A DNA stretch of 64,000 bases from Lepus europaeus (GCF_033115175.1 NC_084837.1:69339266-69403265); one strand, 5' to 3'. Numbered from the stretch's first letter, positions 45,655-58,669 are shown. The notes: generated from the sequence alone by a model not told the origin. Numbers and translations are program-made.

Positions 45655-45905
45655 TAGTGTACTGTGGTGGTTGGGAGCATGAATTCCGGAGCCAGTCTCA
45701 TGGAGGGGTGGGGGATGGGAGGTGTATGATTGATATGCTGTGTGATCTTGGACAGATGACTTAACTTCTCTGAGCCTCAGTTTCATCTTTTGAGAAGTGG
45801 GTGATGATGGTAGTACCCACCTCCCAGGATTGTTGTCAGACATAAATGAATTAAATATTTGAACAGCACTTAAAATAGTGCTTGGCATGCACTGTGCGCT
45901 ATAAA
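45655..45905 (+). mobile_element. MIR, forward, well preserved
   Basis: 'gtactgtggtggttgggagc', 'attccggagccagtctcatg', 'ctgtgtgatcttggacagat', 'gacttaacttctctgagcct', 'agtttcatcttttgagaagt', 'atgatggtagtacccacct', 'gcttggcatgcactgtg' span nearly the whole MIR. Confidence 0.9.
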
Positions 45906-46374
45906 TATATCACTGTCTGTTAAATAAAAATAAACGTAGTCTGGCTCTAGAGACTGTGCTTTTAGCCCTTATACTGTGCTGTCTTTCCATGTGTACTTTT
46001 TATCATACCTCTTTAACTGATAGATATCTACCTTGAAGCCAGTCCCACCATAGCTGTCTTCCACTCCCACCCACAACACTTGCCACACAGCCAGCCAGAC
46101 TGGAAGAGGGAATTTGTTTTGAGGGGTCTGGTGGTTTACAGATTTATGCCAGACCTTGATGCCTAGTGGACGACCCCTAACCCAGCTGTCAGCTGTTTAA
46201 GTATCATGACATTAGAAATCTGGCTGCCACTATCAGTTGTGTCAAAGGACAATTGTAGATAATAGGCATGCCCTGAATGCTGGCTGCTGGGCTGATAGGA
46301 ACCTGTAATAATACCAGGAAAACCCATGCGTACTCCCAAACCGTCCTCGTCACCACCCGCATCTTTGATCTTTG

Positions 46375-46600
46375 CCAGTAATCTTCAAACTTTAAGATTC
46401 AGCAGAATCACATAAGAATAAAAATCAGATTCCCGGAGCTCCAACACTAATGGGTCTCTTTTGCTGGGCCTAGAATGGAGCCCAAGCGCCTGTGATAATA
46501 TTGAGAAAATGTGTGCTGGAGTAGCCAGAGCTGCTGCAACATCGGTGTGCCTGCAGGTATTGCCTGGCATCTTGTTAAAATGCAGGTTCCCCTACACTAT
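46375..46600 (+). mobile_element. MER5A-like relic
   Basis: 'aatcttcaaactttaagattc', 'agcagaatcacataagaa' and 'cagattcccggagctcca' match the left half of MER5A. A further 'catcttgttaaaatgcaggttcc' suggests a second partial copy. Confidence 0.55.
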
Positions 46601-47449
46601 AGGGAGAATGACTGTGAGCCAAAGACATCCCAGCCAGCTCATGAAACAGTGAAGAAACTAATCAAATCTGCTCAAAGCTAAAGAGGCCTTTTTTTTTTTT
46701 TTCCAGTTTGCAAAAGATCTTCATAGTGAGCAGAAATTATGAAAGAAAAGGGCACTCACTTATTTCTGCTGACTAGCCTATATCATTTCATAAATGGAGT
46801 CCTGAGCCAGTATTCATATCAACAGTTTTTGATTTAATGATAAACTGAGATAAGGGTAATCAAACTTCATGCTTCAGGGCATAAGGTGATTGCCTGCTGT
46901 GGTCAGGATGGAATTTTTTCCCTTGTGCTTTGCACAATTGACTAGATGCATTAGAGAGAGTATTCAGGCTGTGCTTGGAAGAGCAGGGGCCGGAAGCTCT
47001 GGCAAGAAAAAAACTCCACTGGCTGAGATCAGATGGGAAATGTTCTGTTTTGTGATGAAGAACCCCATCATCGTTTAGCTTTATCATTTTTGTTTAATGT
47101 TAAGATGCTGTATACTGTATGTGTATACTTCTAAAAGCCACACAAGGAGGCTAGAAATGTACTGTGTTTGGAAGCAGATGCTCTGCACTCCAGCTGTAGC
47201 CAACAGACTGAACCTCTCATGACCTGGGGAAAGCATTATTCCCTCGGAGAACAGTTCCCTCATCTGTCCCTTTGATCATCAAGTAAGGCTGTAGATGAAA
47301 GTGCTTCATAAAATTTGGATAGTTGCTGTTCAAAGACATGTATTATTGTGATACAATGAGATATTCTTTATGGAATCACCATTTGTTATCCTCAACAATA
47401 TATAAATCCATGCTCTATGTGATAATATAGTATGCATAATGACAGTGAA

Positions 47450-47582
47450 CAACTAGTGAGTTCTTAATCCGTACCAAGCTATGAGTCTATTATTTACATT
47501 CTTCCATTGAATGTTTGTATTAGCCTTTTGGGTTTCCTACTTTTTCATTCCCATTTTGTAGAAGACACACAGATGCTCAAGG
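47450..47582 (-). mobile_element. MIR relic, part 1 (split by an LTR)
   Basis: 'tgagttcttaatccgtacca', 'ttatttacattcttccattg', 'tttcattcccattttgtagaa', ending 'cacacagatgctcaag', where MIR continuity breaks and an LTR begins. The MIR resumes at 47999. Confidence 0.7.
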
Positions 47583-47998
47583 GGTATCAGTTTCCCATTA
47601 CTGAGGTCAGAAGTCGGAAGTAAGTTTCACTGGACTAAAAGGGCATCAACCCTAGGGGAGAATTCATATCCCCACACTTTGTAGCTTGCAGAGGGTGTCT
47701 TCACTTCTTCCCTGGGGCCCGTTCCTCTTCTTCAAGGTAAGCAAGCCTTGAATCTGATGTCCGCTTGCATAGTCACTTCTCCTTCTTTGACTCTTCTGCC
47801 TCTCTGTTCCATCTGTTTGAGGATCCTTTTGATTACATTGGACCCATCCAGATAATCTGGGATAATCTCCCTATTTCAAGATCCTCTACTTAATCAATAT
47901 GCAAAATCCCTCTTGCAATATAAGTCAATGCATTCACAGGTTCCAGGGACTGGGGCATGGACATCTTTCATGGGCGGGGACTTTATCCTGCCTGCACA
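47583..47998 (-). mobile_element. MaLR (MLT1-type) solitary LTR, reverse
   Basis: Read on the minus strand it starts TGTGCAGGCAGGATAAAGTC and carries 'ccatgcccca', 'ggaacctgtgaatgcattga', 'gattatcccagattatctgg' and 'tgggtccaatgtaatc'. It ends near the complement of 'gtatcagtttcccattactg'. This is the MLT1D-type order, with an internal deletion near the 3' end. It sits inside a MIR. Confidence 0.82.
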
Positions 47999-48090
47999 GT
48001 GAAGTACCTTGCTTGGGTTACACAGTGGCAGAGTCAAAATTCACACCCAAGTCTAAGTTTGACTTCACAGCCCCAGATCTCAACCTCTGA
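47999..48090 (-). mobile_element. MIR relic, part 2
   Basis: 'gaagtaccttgcttgggtta', 'cacagtggcagagtcaaaat' and 'tcacacccaagtctaagttt' continue the reverse MIR interrupted at 47582. Confidence 0.7.
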
Positions 48091-50130
48091 CTATAAACTT
48101 CAATTTAATCAGTGGAAGAAGCAGTAAATCATACAGTTGAAGTGTAAATAATCAATGTAAACATAGTCAGCATAGGAATAACAACACAGACATTAACCTT
48201 ACTGATCTTCATGTCCTACTTGGTAATAGACGTGAACTCATTCGTTGATTTGTTCTGAGTGTGGATATCTGATTGACTTTATTTACAAGGATCCCTAAAT
48301 CCATTTGTCTTTCACTAGGTGACTTAATGAACAAGGAGCCATTGGGAGAACAAGTGACCACTGGGGAGGTTGATAGGAAAGGGTTTTAGTAGAGCTGCAA
48401 GTTTGCAAAGGATGGTGGGAAAAAGATGAAGACGACAGGGACAGACTTTTCTTTGCTAGCTCTGGTAATTTCTCTTGGCCACTTGGATGAGGTTCCTCAG
48501 ATTAAACCATCTCACATCATCCACTGAAAGCCAAGACCACCTCCAGCTTGGGAGGCTTATGACTCTCAGGTCAATTAGAAAATCAAGAGCCTATGTTGTG
48601 CGAGGTCTCCAAAAGGCTGTAACAAGTTATCAGAGGCCTCTCCCTCATCCTTCCCCATCTCTCACTTGTCTGCCCTTTGTCACACACTTAGTTCCTATCT
48701 GAGGTTTAGTATACTCTCAAGTTCAAAATGTGTACCCATCACTGAAAAGGCTGTCTGAACAATTTGAAAAAGGAGGAAGAACACAGATCTTGGCATCTGG
48801 AATCTATCCTAGGTCAACTATTAGCCAACCAGAAATCTGTGGTCAAAGCACCAGCCTTGCTGGCCTTAGTTTTCTTTTGAGAGCAAAGTGAGGAAAGGGG
48901 CACAGAGAGCGTCTAGCTGACCTCTAAGTTCTTTCTAGGCATAGGACTCCGTAATGCTGCATTTATCTATGTGTGTTAATTACTGGGCAGGAGGATCAGA
49001 TAGAAGAGTGATTCTAAAAACTATGAATCCGCTTCCTGAATGGGGGTATAGCTATCTGTGTAAAGAGACAGACACACAGATAGTTCAACTTCGCAAATTT
49101 ATTCTTGCCATTTACCTTTTACAGCACCTTGCCCTTTTCTTACGGGATCACTTAAACTTCACTGCTGCTAATATAGTTTTTAGACTCAATTTTCAGAAAT
49201 GCATAGATAATATTTTCAGTTAGCGGTAATTGCACATCATGCCGCTCTCAGGAGTTGATACGTTACTATCACACAATTTTTCTGTAATTTTCAGTTATAT
49301 CCCTGAAGGGCCATCCCTCATGGATCATGTAGAACTGAGAGGACAAATGAGTTTCAAAGTAGAGAGCCAAATAGGACTTAGTGGTAGTGGCTATTGCCAC
49401 TTGTGTTGCAGAAATGTGTATGCCTGCATCCAAGGTCAAGGAGAAAAAGAATGCCTGGATTGATTCGCACAGTCTTCTGTGACAAGGAGAGGGTATACGG
49501 TAGCCTAGAACGGCAAATTGGCCATCTTTGATTCAGTATTTGCTTTAGAGGTACAAATCTCTCTCAAAGCACTCATTCTCATTAAGCATGATCTCTGTAC
49601 AGGTTGGTAAGGATTTAAGGCAAATATCTGAAATGATGTCTTAGCTCACCGCAAGCATGGAGCTCGAGTTCTCCGACCCATGGGAAGGAAGATATGAACT
49701 TCAGATGCATAAAGAACCTTGGTAATGATGACACAGTTTTTGCGATTTGATGTATTCTGTTGCATATTCCCTCAATTATTCCCACTATCTTTAACATATT
49801 ATCAAAATTTCAAAGCTGTTATAAATGATTATGCAAGTATAGATACCCCCTTTGCTATATTTGGATGTATGTAGTGTAGATGGATAGGTATTTGAATATA
49901 TAACACTATCGTATATGTGTCTATGTCCCGTATGGAGAATCTGAATGAAAATCTTCCAAGTCTGACATACATAGGTTAGAATCCTATCCTGTTTGCTTAA
50001 CAGATGTGAGAAATTGCATATATCACTGGTTTCTCTTAGTTTCCTTTTATGTAATAGAAAGAAAATATTCTTAAAGAGATGCGAAATCAATTAGAGATAA
50101 TGCATAGAAAGTGGTCATTGCAGTATTTAG
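48091..50130. other. Putative intron sequence, no gene seen
   Basis: No young SINE and no recognised LTR or L1. Frames of 60-99 codons lie on both strands without features. Confidence 0.4.
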
Positions 50131-50134
50131 AATA

Positions 50135-50545
50135 CAGTCATATTGGACTTTTCATCATTAGAATGCTCCATACTACATGTAACAGAAAACCCAATTCAAA
50201 ATTGCTTAAACCGTTCAGACCTCATTAAGTCACATAATAAGATGCCTTGAGACGTGGTGGTTCCAAGGTTGATTAATTCTTTGGCTGAACAGAGTTATCA
50301 CAGAGTCAAGTACTTTCTGTGTCACTTCTCTGCCTTTCTCAGCCTGTTAGACTTCTCCTTAACCAGCTCTTTTCTTGTCCCCAATATAACAGATATGTCC
50401 CAGGTGAGAATCCAATAGGTTAAGAAACCAGCATGTCCTTGGAAACCTCTCCCAGTGATAGACTTTCCCTCTTAGAATCATGTCACCTGCTGGAAGCTGA
50501 TACCCTTGGGAGGGGAATGGGACCATCACTGTTGACTTAGTTGGG
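50135..50545. mobile_element. Old interspersed repeat, family uncertain
   Basis: 'tgtaacagaaaacccaattc', 'aaaattgcttaaaccgttc', 'gacgtggtggttccaaggtt', 'ggaggggaatgggaccatca' resemble a common old mammalian repeat beginning 'taacagaaacccaactcaaactggctta'. I cannot name the family safely. Confidence 0.4.
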
Positions 50546-52740
50546 GGAGGTTAGCTTACAGATACAAAAACAAAGTCCATGTTTTGTTATCAAGTATTTG
50601 CATAATACTAAATATTCATATCATGTATACACAGTACACATTACATTAAAACCATTGTGAGTACACTCAAACTATAAAATTTTGACGTTTGGCCACAGAT
50701 ATTTTTCTGACATTGTTTGAAACTTTTGCATGACTGGAACATAATTTGCATTTATTTGGGCAATTTAAAAAATATAAGAGCTATGACCCTGGAAGAAAAT
50801 TCTACCAAGTTAGCTTTCACTATGCTTCCATGTTTTTTTTTTTTTTTCCTGTAGATTTTTTAAATAAGCAATAGGATTTTCCCTGCCAGATTAACATGTT
50901 GAAATATCATAGTAAATATAAACCATAATTATGAAGACACTTTTATCTCTTGAGAGGTAGAGACAGAAATGCTAACTCCATTCTCTTCAACTCTGTGAGA
51001 CATTTCATGATTAGACATTCACATTTTCTCATGGTTCCTGTTTTAAAAAAAAACCATTAACCCTTGGAACTCTAGACTTTCATGAGTTCCTGTTACATAT
51101 GATAAATCTTATATCTACAGAGGAAAGCTATCCCCTTTGTGAATTCTTTGTTTCTTGTCATTTAATGAAATACATTGCAGGCCTCCCAGTAGAAATCCTA
51201 GCCTGGTGCTGAGCCCTCCTTCACTCTGCACTGTGTAACCTCTTTTCCTGGTACAACTATACAATAAATCACTTCTAAGGCACCATAAAATATGGGCGAG
51301 GAAGCTCCTCCTTTACTTTTCTTTGTTCAGCTGATCTACCTCTGCATGAAGCCATAAAAATTAACTGCCTACATTTTCAATATCTGAAAATTCTACTTTC
51401 AATGTTTTATAGTTGCATTTTTGTTCACCAAGGTGAAACTTCTCTTGGGTTTCATTAAAAAAAAAAAAAATCTTACTCCTTAAAGGAAAATAGCCCTTTA
51501 CTTGCTATCCCCTGTATATTCAGCCTCCATGATTTTCCTTTCTAATTGTTAGTCCTGCTGAATCCAAATGGTCCTGAGTTCAAATTCTGATTTCGCCACT
51601 TAACCTCTTAAAGGCTCGTTTTTCTCACTGGAAAGTTGGGGTGGTGTTTTCACCTGATGTTAATTCAATCTGACCCTGAGTCTTAGGTGTGATGCTCTAG
51701 ATGCTTCTGAATCCTTCACTCATTCAGTCACTTAGTTGTGCAGTCGATGTCTTCTGTGCATTTTCACAGATCAGAGAGCATTTCTTTCTCTTTGCCTTCC
51801 CAAAGTCCTAGTCCAGTAAGCAGTGGATGACTGCACACAGGGTCGTTCTCACAGCTATGTGGCCTGTAGAGTCATACCTAGCCACAGGAATGGAATGCTC
51901 GGGTGTGACCATCTTGAAATGTGAAATTCTTAATACTTTTTAATCAAGGAACTTGACATTTTTCTTATTTTGCACTGAGCCCTGAACATTGTGTGGCCTG
52001 GCTATCCCTTATCACCAGCGGTATTTGATCTGTGTTGGTCTGAGTAGGCCAAAGAGTCACCTACTCTTGTCTGAGCTCCCACTGTGTCACTTACTCCAGC
52101 AGCCACCTAACTTTGCCAGGCCTGAATTTTCAAGCTGAAAAGCATAGCAGTGTAGGCACGGTCCCAGGGTCATGGCTGTTAATCTCCAGCCCTCAGGAGA
52201 GGAAGACGTAAGTAAAATGATGTTGGGCTGGAATTTGGATTACAACACTGTACTTAGAAAACTAGGAACTAGAACATGGAGATTATGGAACCAAAAGAAA
52301 ACTGAAATTAGGACTCTTGAGAAAGTTGGGCTGAGTAGCAGAAACTTGACGTCTAGCCCAGGCCCACATGCTGTTTGGTGGTTTTACAATAAAATCAAAC
52401 TGATTGGGCACTGCCGTTATTCTGCTGATTTCATTTGGATCTGCCCTTTTCTCTCTGTAGATTTTATGCTAATCCCCTCCCCCAAGATAATGAAGTCATT
52501 CCTATGCTTTTGGCCACCTTAAAAAAAATCTATATACAGGATCTTAAAATTTGTATATATGAATATTGGCATCCCTGAGAGTTTTCTGATTTTAAGCCAG
52601 AGAACTTTAGTGTGTTGCAAGGTAATATATATTTAGTCAGGTCTCTGGCATGGACATGAACCAATCAAAACAGATCCATGGTGTAGTGCCACATGATTGG
52701 TGTACTCCCTGAAGTCTTACACTTTTTTAAAAGTGCTCTT
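50546..52740. other. Putative intron sequence, AT-rich
   Basis: A T-run at 50833-50847, and a MIR-like patch (forward) at about 51550-51645 ('gagttcaaattctgatttcg', 'ccacttaacctcttaaagg'). No coding exon recognised. The 116-codon frame at 52172-52522 has no domain. Confidence 0.4.
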
Positions 52741-53057
52741 GGGCCGACGCCGCAGCTCAACAGGCTAATCCTCCGCCTGCGGCGCCGGCATACTGGGTTC
52801 TAGTCCCGGTCGGGGCGCCGGATTCTGTCCTGGTTGCTCCTCTTCCAGTCCAGCTCTCTGCTGTGGCCCGGGAGTGCAGTGGAGGATGGCCCAAGTGCTT
52901 GGGCCCTGCATCTGCATGGGAGACCAGGAGAAGCACCTGGCTCCTGGCTTCGGATCAGCTCAGAGGCCATTTGGGGTGAACCAACGGAAAGACCTTTCTC
53001 TCTGTCTCTCTCTCTCTCACTGTCTAACTCTGCCTGTCAAAAAAAAAAAAAAAAAAT
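52741..53057 (+). mobile_element. CSINE, young subtype with target-site duplication
   Basis: Head GGGCCGACGCCGCAGCTCAA, 'gcctgcggcgccggcatact', the extra 'cggggcgccggattctgtcc' segment, 'ggggtgaaccaacggaaaga', CT tract, 'taactctgcctgtc' and poly-A of 17. Direct repeats TGCTCTTGG at 52734-52742 and 53058-53066 (a one- to two-base overlap with the head is ambiguous). It ends the SINE-free zone. Confidence 0.96.
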
Positions 53058-53066
53058 GCTCTTGGA

Positions 53067-55100
53067 CCCAGGGCACAAGAAGAAAGTACCACCTTTGAGT
53101 CTGCATTCATTTTGTAGGACCGGAGTCTCTCCTGGATCTGTCACTCTGCCATGTCTCTAAGCACTTTACAAATTCCATATTAATGTGTAGCTGTTTAGTG
53201 GAAGGCACAGACTTCAGATACGCTGTTTTTCAAGTTGAAGTCACTAGCAAATTGCAATGATAAGAGACATTTCAAAGGGAACAAACAACTCTAACCTGAG
53301 ATTCAGCAATCTTCATTTTTAGATATATCTGCAGTTCTGCCTGAAGCCACCTTTTGCTCCACAACAAATTTGAGATCACAAGAGAACTGGATGCTCAAAG
53401 TGTCTCTAATCACCCACCTAACCATTTGCATCATTAAGTCTGGGCCGGCCTGTTTGCTTTGTAAACACACTTGTTTCAGCAGAGGAGAGATGGGAGCCTT
53501 TCTATAATGTTTAAAGCCACAAACAACTCCAGTGAAAGCCACAGTATCTGGAGCCAATTAAGATCAAAGCTATGATGCTTAGTGCTACAAATTTCATCAC
53601 TTAAATATTAAGCAGTTTTTACTTAGACACTGATCAAGAGGTGTTAATGTAGATTCTTTTAAACAACTCAAATAATTTAGAACATGTGTATGAGAGGAAG
53701 AAAACTGCAGTCTTTTTGAGGGAGAAAATGGGAATCTTTTCCACTTTCAAGAGTTGTAAGCATTTTGTCTTTGAACTTTCAGAATGTTATCCAGTTTATG
53801 GGGTATGTCTACTTATTTACTTTATTTCATTTCATTTTATTTTGATGGAGAACATCTTGACCTCTGCCTATTTTTATTGTTTGAAGCAATAGGATTCTAA
53901 CTTAGAATCCTTGGAACCAAATGGGAGTTTACATTTTAGTTCCCAAGATGTTTCTTCTGCCCCTAATGGTTGGCTAACTGATGTGTTTACATTTGTATTA
54001 GCATTGAGTGGGCTGGTTTGAAAAGGGCCACAGAGATAGTTGAAGTCTGACTTCTTGTTGCTGTAACAACTAACTCGAGGCAGTTTTTCAGCATCACCCT
54101 TACCCACTATAGAATTTATTTTATGACTAAGAAAAATAGCCCAGTGTGAATAAATTCTGACATAATTGTATTCTAGCAACCATTTTATCTCCTGCATAAA
54201 ATGTAAACAGTACAGCTGTATACATCAGTTTGTCAAACATACATTTTGCGTTTAAAAGAAGTTTACTTAACACTTAGATGGCCACTTATTTGTATCTTAG
54301 TGAGGTGGGTTGAAAACTCCAGCTAGAAACAAGAAGGTTGGCAGAGAAAACTTCCTGACTTCCAGCTACCACTCTTCCAGAACTTTAAGGGGAGTTTGAG
54401 ATTTGAGTGAGCCAAGTCTTCATTCTTCATTTTCCTGTGCATATTTTAGAGTAAAGAAAAGAGATCGTAATGCCCCTGCTTGAACAATGGGGGTACAAAC
54501 TTTTTTGGCTTTCAGTATCCAAGTTGACAGACAGTTTTCCGTTTGCTTTTGCTGGCTGTAGATTTGAGCACTGAGAATCTAAGCCGTGTTTTCTTTCTAC
54601 TATGTGGCTGTAATTCCTGGCTTTTAATGCAAAAGACAATCCCTATATTACTGGTACCAAGAGAACAGCAGTGATTTTGAACTGGCAGGAATCTTTATGA
54701 AAATATATTAAAGTTCATTCTAAAATTAGAAACTGTTGTTGCAGGTTTTATTTTAGCACTTTATATTTGGAAGTTTCAGAAGGAAAAAGTAGGAGGTAGG
54801 AAGGCGAGAAGAACAAAACCTAAACTATGCTATGCTAATTTAACTGAGATCTGTGAATTAACCTGCATTTCTCTTACTGCACACCTGCAGTTCAAATATG
54901 ACATGTAAAATGATAGAGGACTCGTTCTCTAGGGAATCACCACCTAAAATAACTTTGATATTTTAAGACATATACCCTGTAAGTTCCAAGTATTAGTTCA
55001 TTATTGTATTCAGCACACAGATAATAATTGTCCTTACCAAGAACGTTCTCAGCTTCTTTGGGTGAAAGGTGACTTTATATTCTTAGTGGAACATCTCCTT
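53067..55100. other. Putative intron sequence, no gene seen
   Basis: No recognised repeat body and no coding exon. The minus-strand 107-codon frame at 53874-54197 has no recognisable motif. Confidence 0.4.
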
Positions 55101-55110
55101 TTCTGTTTTT

Positions 55111-55447
55111 TTTTTTTTTTTAAGATTTATTTATTTATTTGAAAGTCAGAGTTACAGAGAGAAGGAGAGGCAGAGGGAAAGAAAGAGAGAGGTATTCTAT
55201 CCACTGGTTCACTCCCCAATTGGCTGCAGCTGCCGGAACTGGGCTGAAGCCAGGAGCCAGGAGCTTTCTCCAAGTCTTCCCAGGAGGGTGCAGAGGCCCA
55301 AGGACTTGGGCCATCTAGTACTGCTTTCTCAGGCCAGAACAGAGAGCTATCTAGGATTTTGAACAGCTGAGATTCGAACCGGCGCGCATATAAGATGCTG
55401 GCACTGCAGGCGGCAGCTTTACCCACTATGCCACAGTGCCAACCACC
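55111..55447 (-). mobile_element. CSINE with target-site duplication
   Basis: Complemented tail (T-run then AAGATTTATTTATTTATTTG), GA tract, 'ccactggttcactccccaat', 'gattcgaaccggcgcgcata', ending at the head complement 'ccacagtgccaaccacc'. Direct repeats TTCTGTTTTT at 55101-55110 and 55448-55457. Confidence 0.95.
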
Positions 55448-55499
55448 TTCTGTTTTTAAAAGTTAAAAAATTATAGAGATCTGTCTTTAAAGGAGATAA

Positions 55500-55960
55500 A
55501 ATGAAAATAGCTTCTTTTTATTTGTTCTCTTCTAGTATTTGTCTATATAAATGTCTTTTTATAAAGTCATGATAAGAGAACATACAATTTTATCTGCTGA
55601 TTTTCTCCTACTTCACTATTACATCATAAGCTGAAGATTACTAGTCTTATTATTTAAATGGTTGCATAATATTCCATGAGCCTGGTATAATGCCCTTTTC
55701 ATTCTTTCTCCGTGTTTAGAGATTTAAGCTGTCTCAAGTTTTATCACCATTTTCAATAAGCTGTTTTTTCTAATAAGTTCTATTTTCCTTCCTACTTTAC
55801 GTTGTTTGCTTAGGATAAGTTATCATAAGGGAAATTACTGAGTCAAAAGTTAGTAGTGTTAGTGCATGTGTATGTTACACATTGACAAATTACTTTGTAA
55901 AATGATTGTACTAATTTACCATGCCATGTGCAATATATTTATTTCATCTCAACTTCAGTA
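55500..55960. mobile_element. Old L1-type fragment
   Basis: 'ggttgcataatattccatga', 'aagggaaattactgagtcaa', 'attgacaaattactttgtaa' and 'ttgtactaatttaccatgcc' match an old L1 segment ('ggaattgctgggtcaaagg ... ccaatttacactccc'). Orientation is not certain. Confidence 0.45.
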
Positions 55961-55967
55961 ATACTGT

Positions 55968-55987
55968 ATTGAAAAAAAAAAAAAAAA
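55968..55987. repeat. Poly-A run
   Basis: About 17 A after 'gtattg'. No retrogene sequence is recognised upstream of it beyond the old L1-type fragment. Confidence 0.6.
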
Positions 55988-56394
55988 CTCAAAACAAAGA
56001 AACTAATTTTGCCAGTGCAAAATTGTACTTCCTTTATACAATCTGATTTTCTGTGAATGCTAACCAGAAACCCGATTTTTTGAGAGACTGGGACTAGACA
56101 TATTAGGGACAAGTCTTGTACTGTTTGACACATAGAAGGACAATCTGAAGACTTGCTGGGGAATTGTCATAACATCTGTGCTCTGACTGAAGGTTCCCTT
56201 GTCTCTGCAATATATCCAGCCCTGACAGCTAATTTCCATCTTCAGCTGGACCAAGAGGAAGGAGCAAAGGAAGCAATATTTCAGGGTAGAGATAATACTG
56301 AGAAGATCCAGGAAGATTGTTCCTTAAACATGGAGTATATCACTGATCTAGCCGCATGTGAAACCAATCCAAAACCTAGTGTTTAAAACGGCTA

Positions 56395-56830
56395 CATTTA
56401 TTTAGGAAATGAGGCTGTCATTTCAGTAGAATGTAGCAGAGACAGGATACAGTTCTGAGGTGGCTCACTCACATGGGAGGCCGTGGACACTGCCTATCAG
56501 CTAGGAGCTCAATCAGGGCCAGGAGCTGTGGTGTGAGTTCTCTCTGGGTGGGCCTCTTCATGAAGGCTTCTTTATAAACAGCTTGGGCTTTCTTATGCCA
56601 TGGTGGCTGGGTCCCAACAACAAGTATCCAAAGAAACAGGAAGTGGAAACTGTCACTTATGGAGTTCTGGGCCCAGAAATTGGCACAGCATTGCTTCCAC
56701 TGTATTCTATTACTCAGCCACAGTCCCAGGCTCCCAGTTGGGATTTATATAAACATTTGAGGACCATGATTTCAAGCTGCCATTGGTATTCCCAGATCTT
56801 TCCTAGATACCTGCAGCACCATTGACCGGG
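56395..56830. mobile_element. Old interspersed repeat, family uncertain
   Basis: 'ggtggctcactcacatggga', 'gctgggtcccaacaacaagt', 'atccaaagaaacaggaagtgg', 'ttccactgtattctattact' resemble the '...ccaagagagagcaagg...tattctattcattagaag' segment found in many old mammalian retroelements. Not assigned to a family. Confidence 0.35.
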
Positions 56831-57389
56831 AAGTAGGATAGGCCTGGCCTCCACTCCTGCTTTGCAGAGAACTCCAGGGTGGGCTTTCTGCTTACCTAAT
56901 CCACTGTTTCCAGATCAAGGAATCCAGCCCTGTTTCTCTTGGACTAATATCGGCACTATGGAGAAGCTAGCAGTGGTCTGTCCTCATCCTGCCTCACCCC
57001 AGGGAGGCAGGTTGCAGGACTTTGCCATTGCCATTGCTCTTTTCTGTTAGGATAGATGTTACAGGTAGATGTGAGTGTGTTGATGCGTCTTGAGAAGAAT
57101 AAATGGCATTAAGTATGTTTGGTGCATTTATACTGGCAGAATGCTTGACTTCTAATGAGAGTGCCACCTGATTACTGAGTGATTGATTTAGGTGTTTCTC
57201 TTACTGGTTCCAGGAAAAGGGAAATTATTTGAACTGCAGTTTCTTGGATCTGTTTTCCAAAGAACACTCCAAAAGAGAATTGGGCACATAGAAGAAGATA
57301 CTGAAACCATCAGAGGTAGCCTTCAGAAAAGACTAGAATACCACGGTGTAGGAGACAACGCTGGGAAAGCATAATGGTGCTAATAATAC

Positions 57390-57605
57390 AGTCAACAGCA
57401 ATAATCACAATAAGCGCTATTGCACTTACTTGCACAGTTTTAAATGTTTTCTGTGTATTGAGTCTGCCACCCTCAAAACAGCTATTTAAGATGGCTGTTT
57501 AAATTTTCTGTTTTCAAAGATGCAAGCTGAAGTGGTCTTTCCAAGGTCACACAGCCAATGAGAGGTGGAATCAAAATGTTCTTGAAGTCAGCCCTGTTTC
57601 CTGGA
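57390..57605 (-). mobile_element. MIR relic, reverse
   Basis: 'cacaataagcgctattgcac', 'cagttttaaatgttttctgt', 'aaaacagctatttaagatgg', 'gtctttccaaggtcacacag', 'caatgagaggtggaatcaaaa' are in reverse MIR order. Confidence 0.72.
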
Positions 57606-58669
57606 GGAATTCTATGAGAGTGTTTATTCGCAGGTGTGGTAAGATGGGTCATCATCCAGTGTCTCCCTCCCTCCCAGGGTTTCATGCATTTACACTCCTT
57701 TTTCAACCACTTAATGGGGGTTGGGGTGAGGTGGGGATGAAAACTTCACCTTTTACTATTTTTTTATTGGCTGTTGAAAGAAGAAAGTAAAAAGAGCAGA
57801 CAGACTGTCCAGAGATGGAGACTAGTGTGTGCTGCCCCCCTCACAGCCTCTCAGCCTGGACCACCAAACATGTAGAGGAAATAGTTCCAAAGGCATCCTA
57901 TCTTTGCATCTGAAGGCTAGGAACAGAGGGAGCAGCTTGTTTGCTAGCAGGTGCACCAGAGCAAGGAGGCACCCAATATATAGTCTTCCTTGACTGTACA
58001 CAACTCACAGACTTGAATGTTGGATTAAGGACAGTGGTGAAGAGGCCTCCAAGCCCTAGCGACCCTTCAACTCCACAGATGGATATAGGAGGAAGAGGTG
58101 GAAACCAGTGCCCAAGTAACTCCTAAGGAGGCAAGATCTTGGCTCACTTTCTGCATGAATCTCCTCTCACTATTTTTGCATAGAGATACGTATTTTATTT
58201 GATTTTTCTGATAACTACCTGCTAGATCATTAGACTAGAAGAATGAATGTAGAGGAAATAGTGCTTTTCACATCCTAAAATAACAGTAATGAAACCAAGC
58301 TAAAAATATGATAGTGCACTTATCTTAACAAATTATAAATGCCTCTATCTCCTTTTCTTTTCTTCCCCAGTTTTTTAAGAGCGTGATTACAAGACCACAG
58401 ATTTCAGAGACAAATCGACTTAAGCCCCACTATTGAGTTTTGTGACCAAAGGCAGATTACATCATCTACAAGTTTGGAAAAATATCACCAACATCCTAGG
58501 GGTGCTTAGCACAATGCCTACTGCTTCGTTGGCTTTGAACCCTGACTTCTGATCATTATCTTTGCTACATTTCAGTATCTAATATCTGCATATTACACAC
58601 AACTCCAGGTGTGTTGCATGAAAACACAATGAGAATGTTACCAGACAAACTCCCCTTTCTTAGTGGAGT
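57606..58669. other. Unannotated stretch
   Basis: No recognised repeat or exon. Confidence 0.4.
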
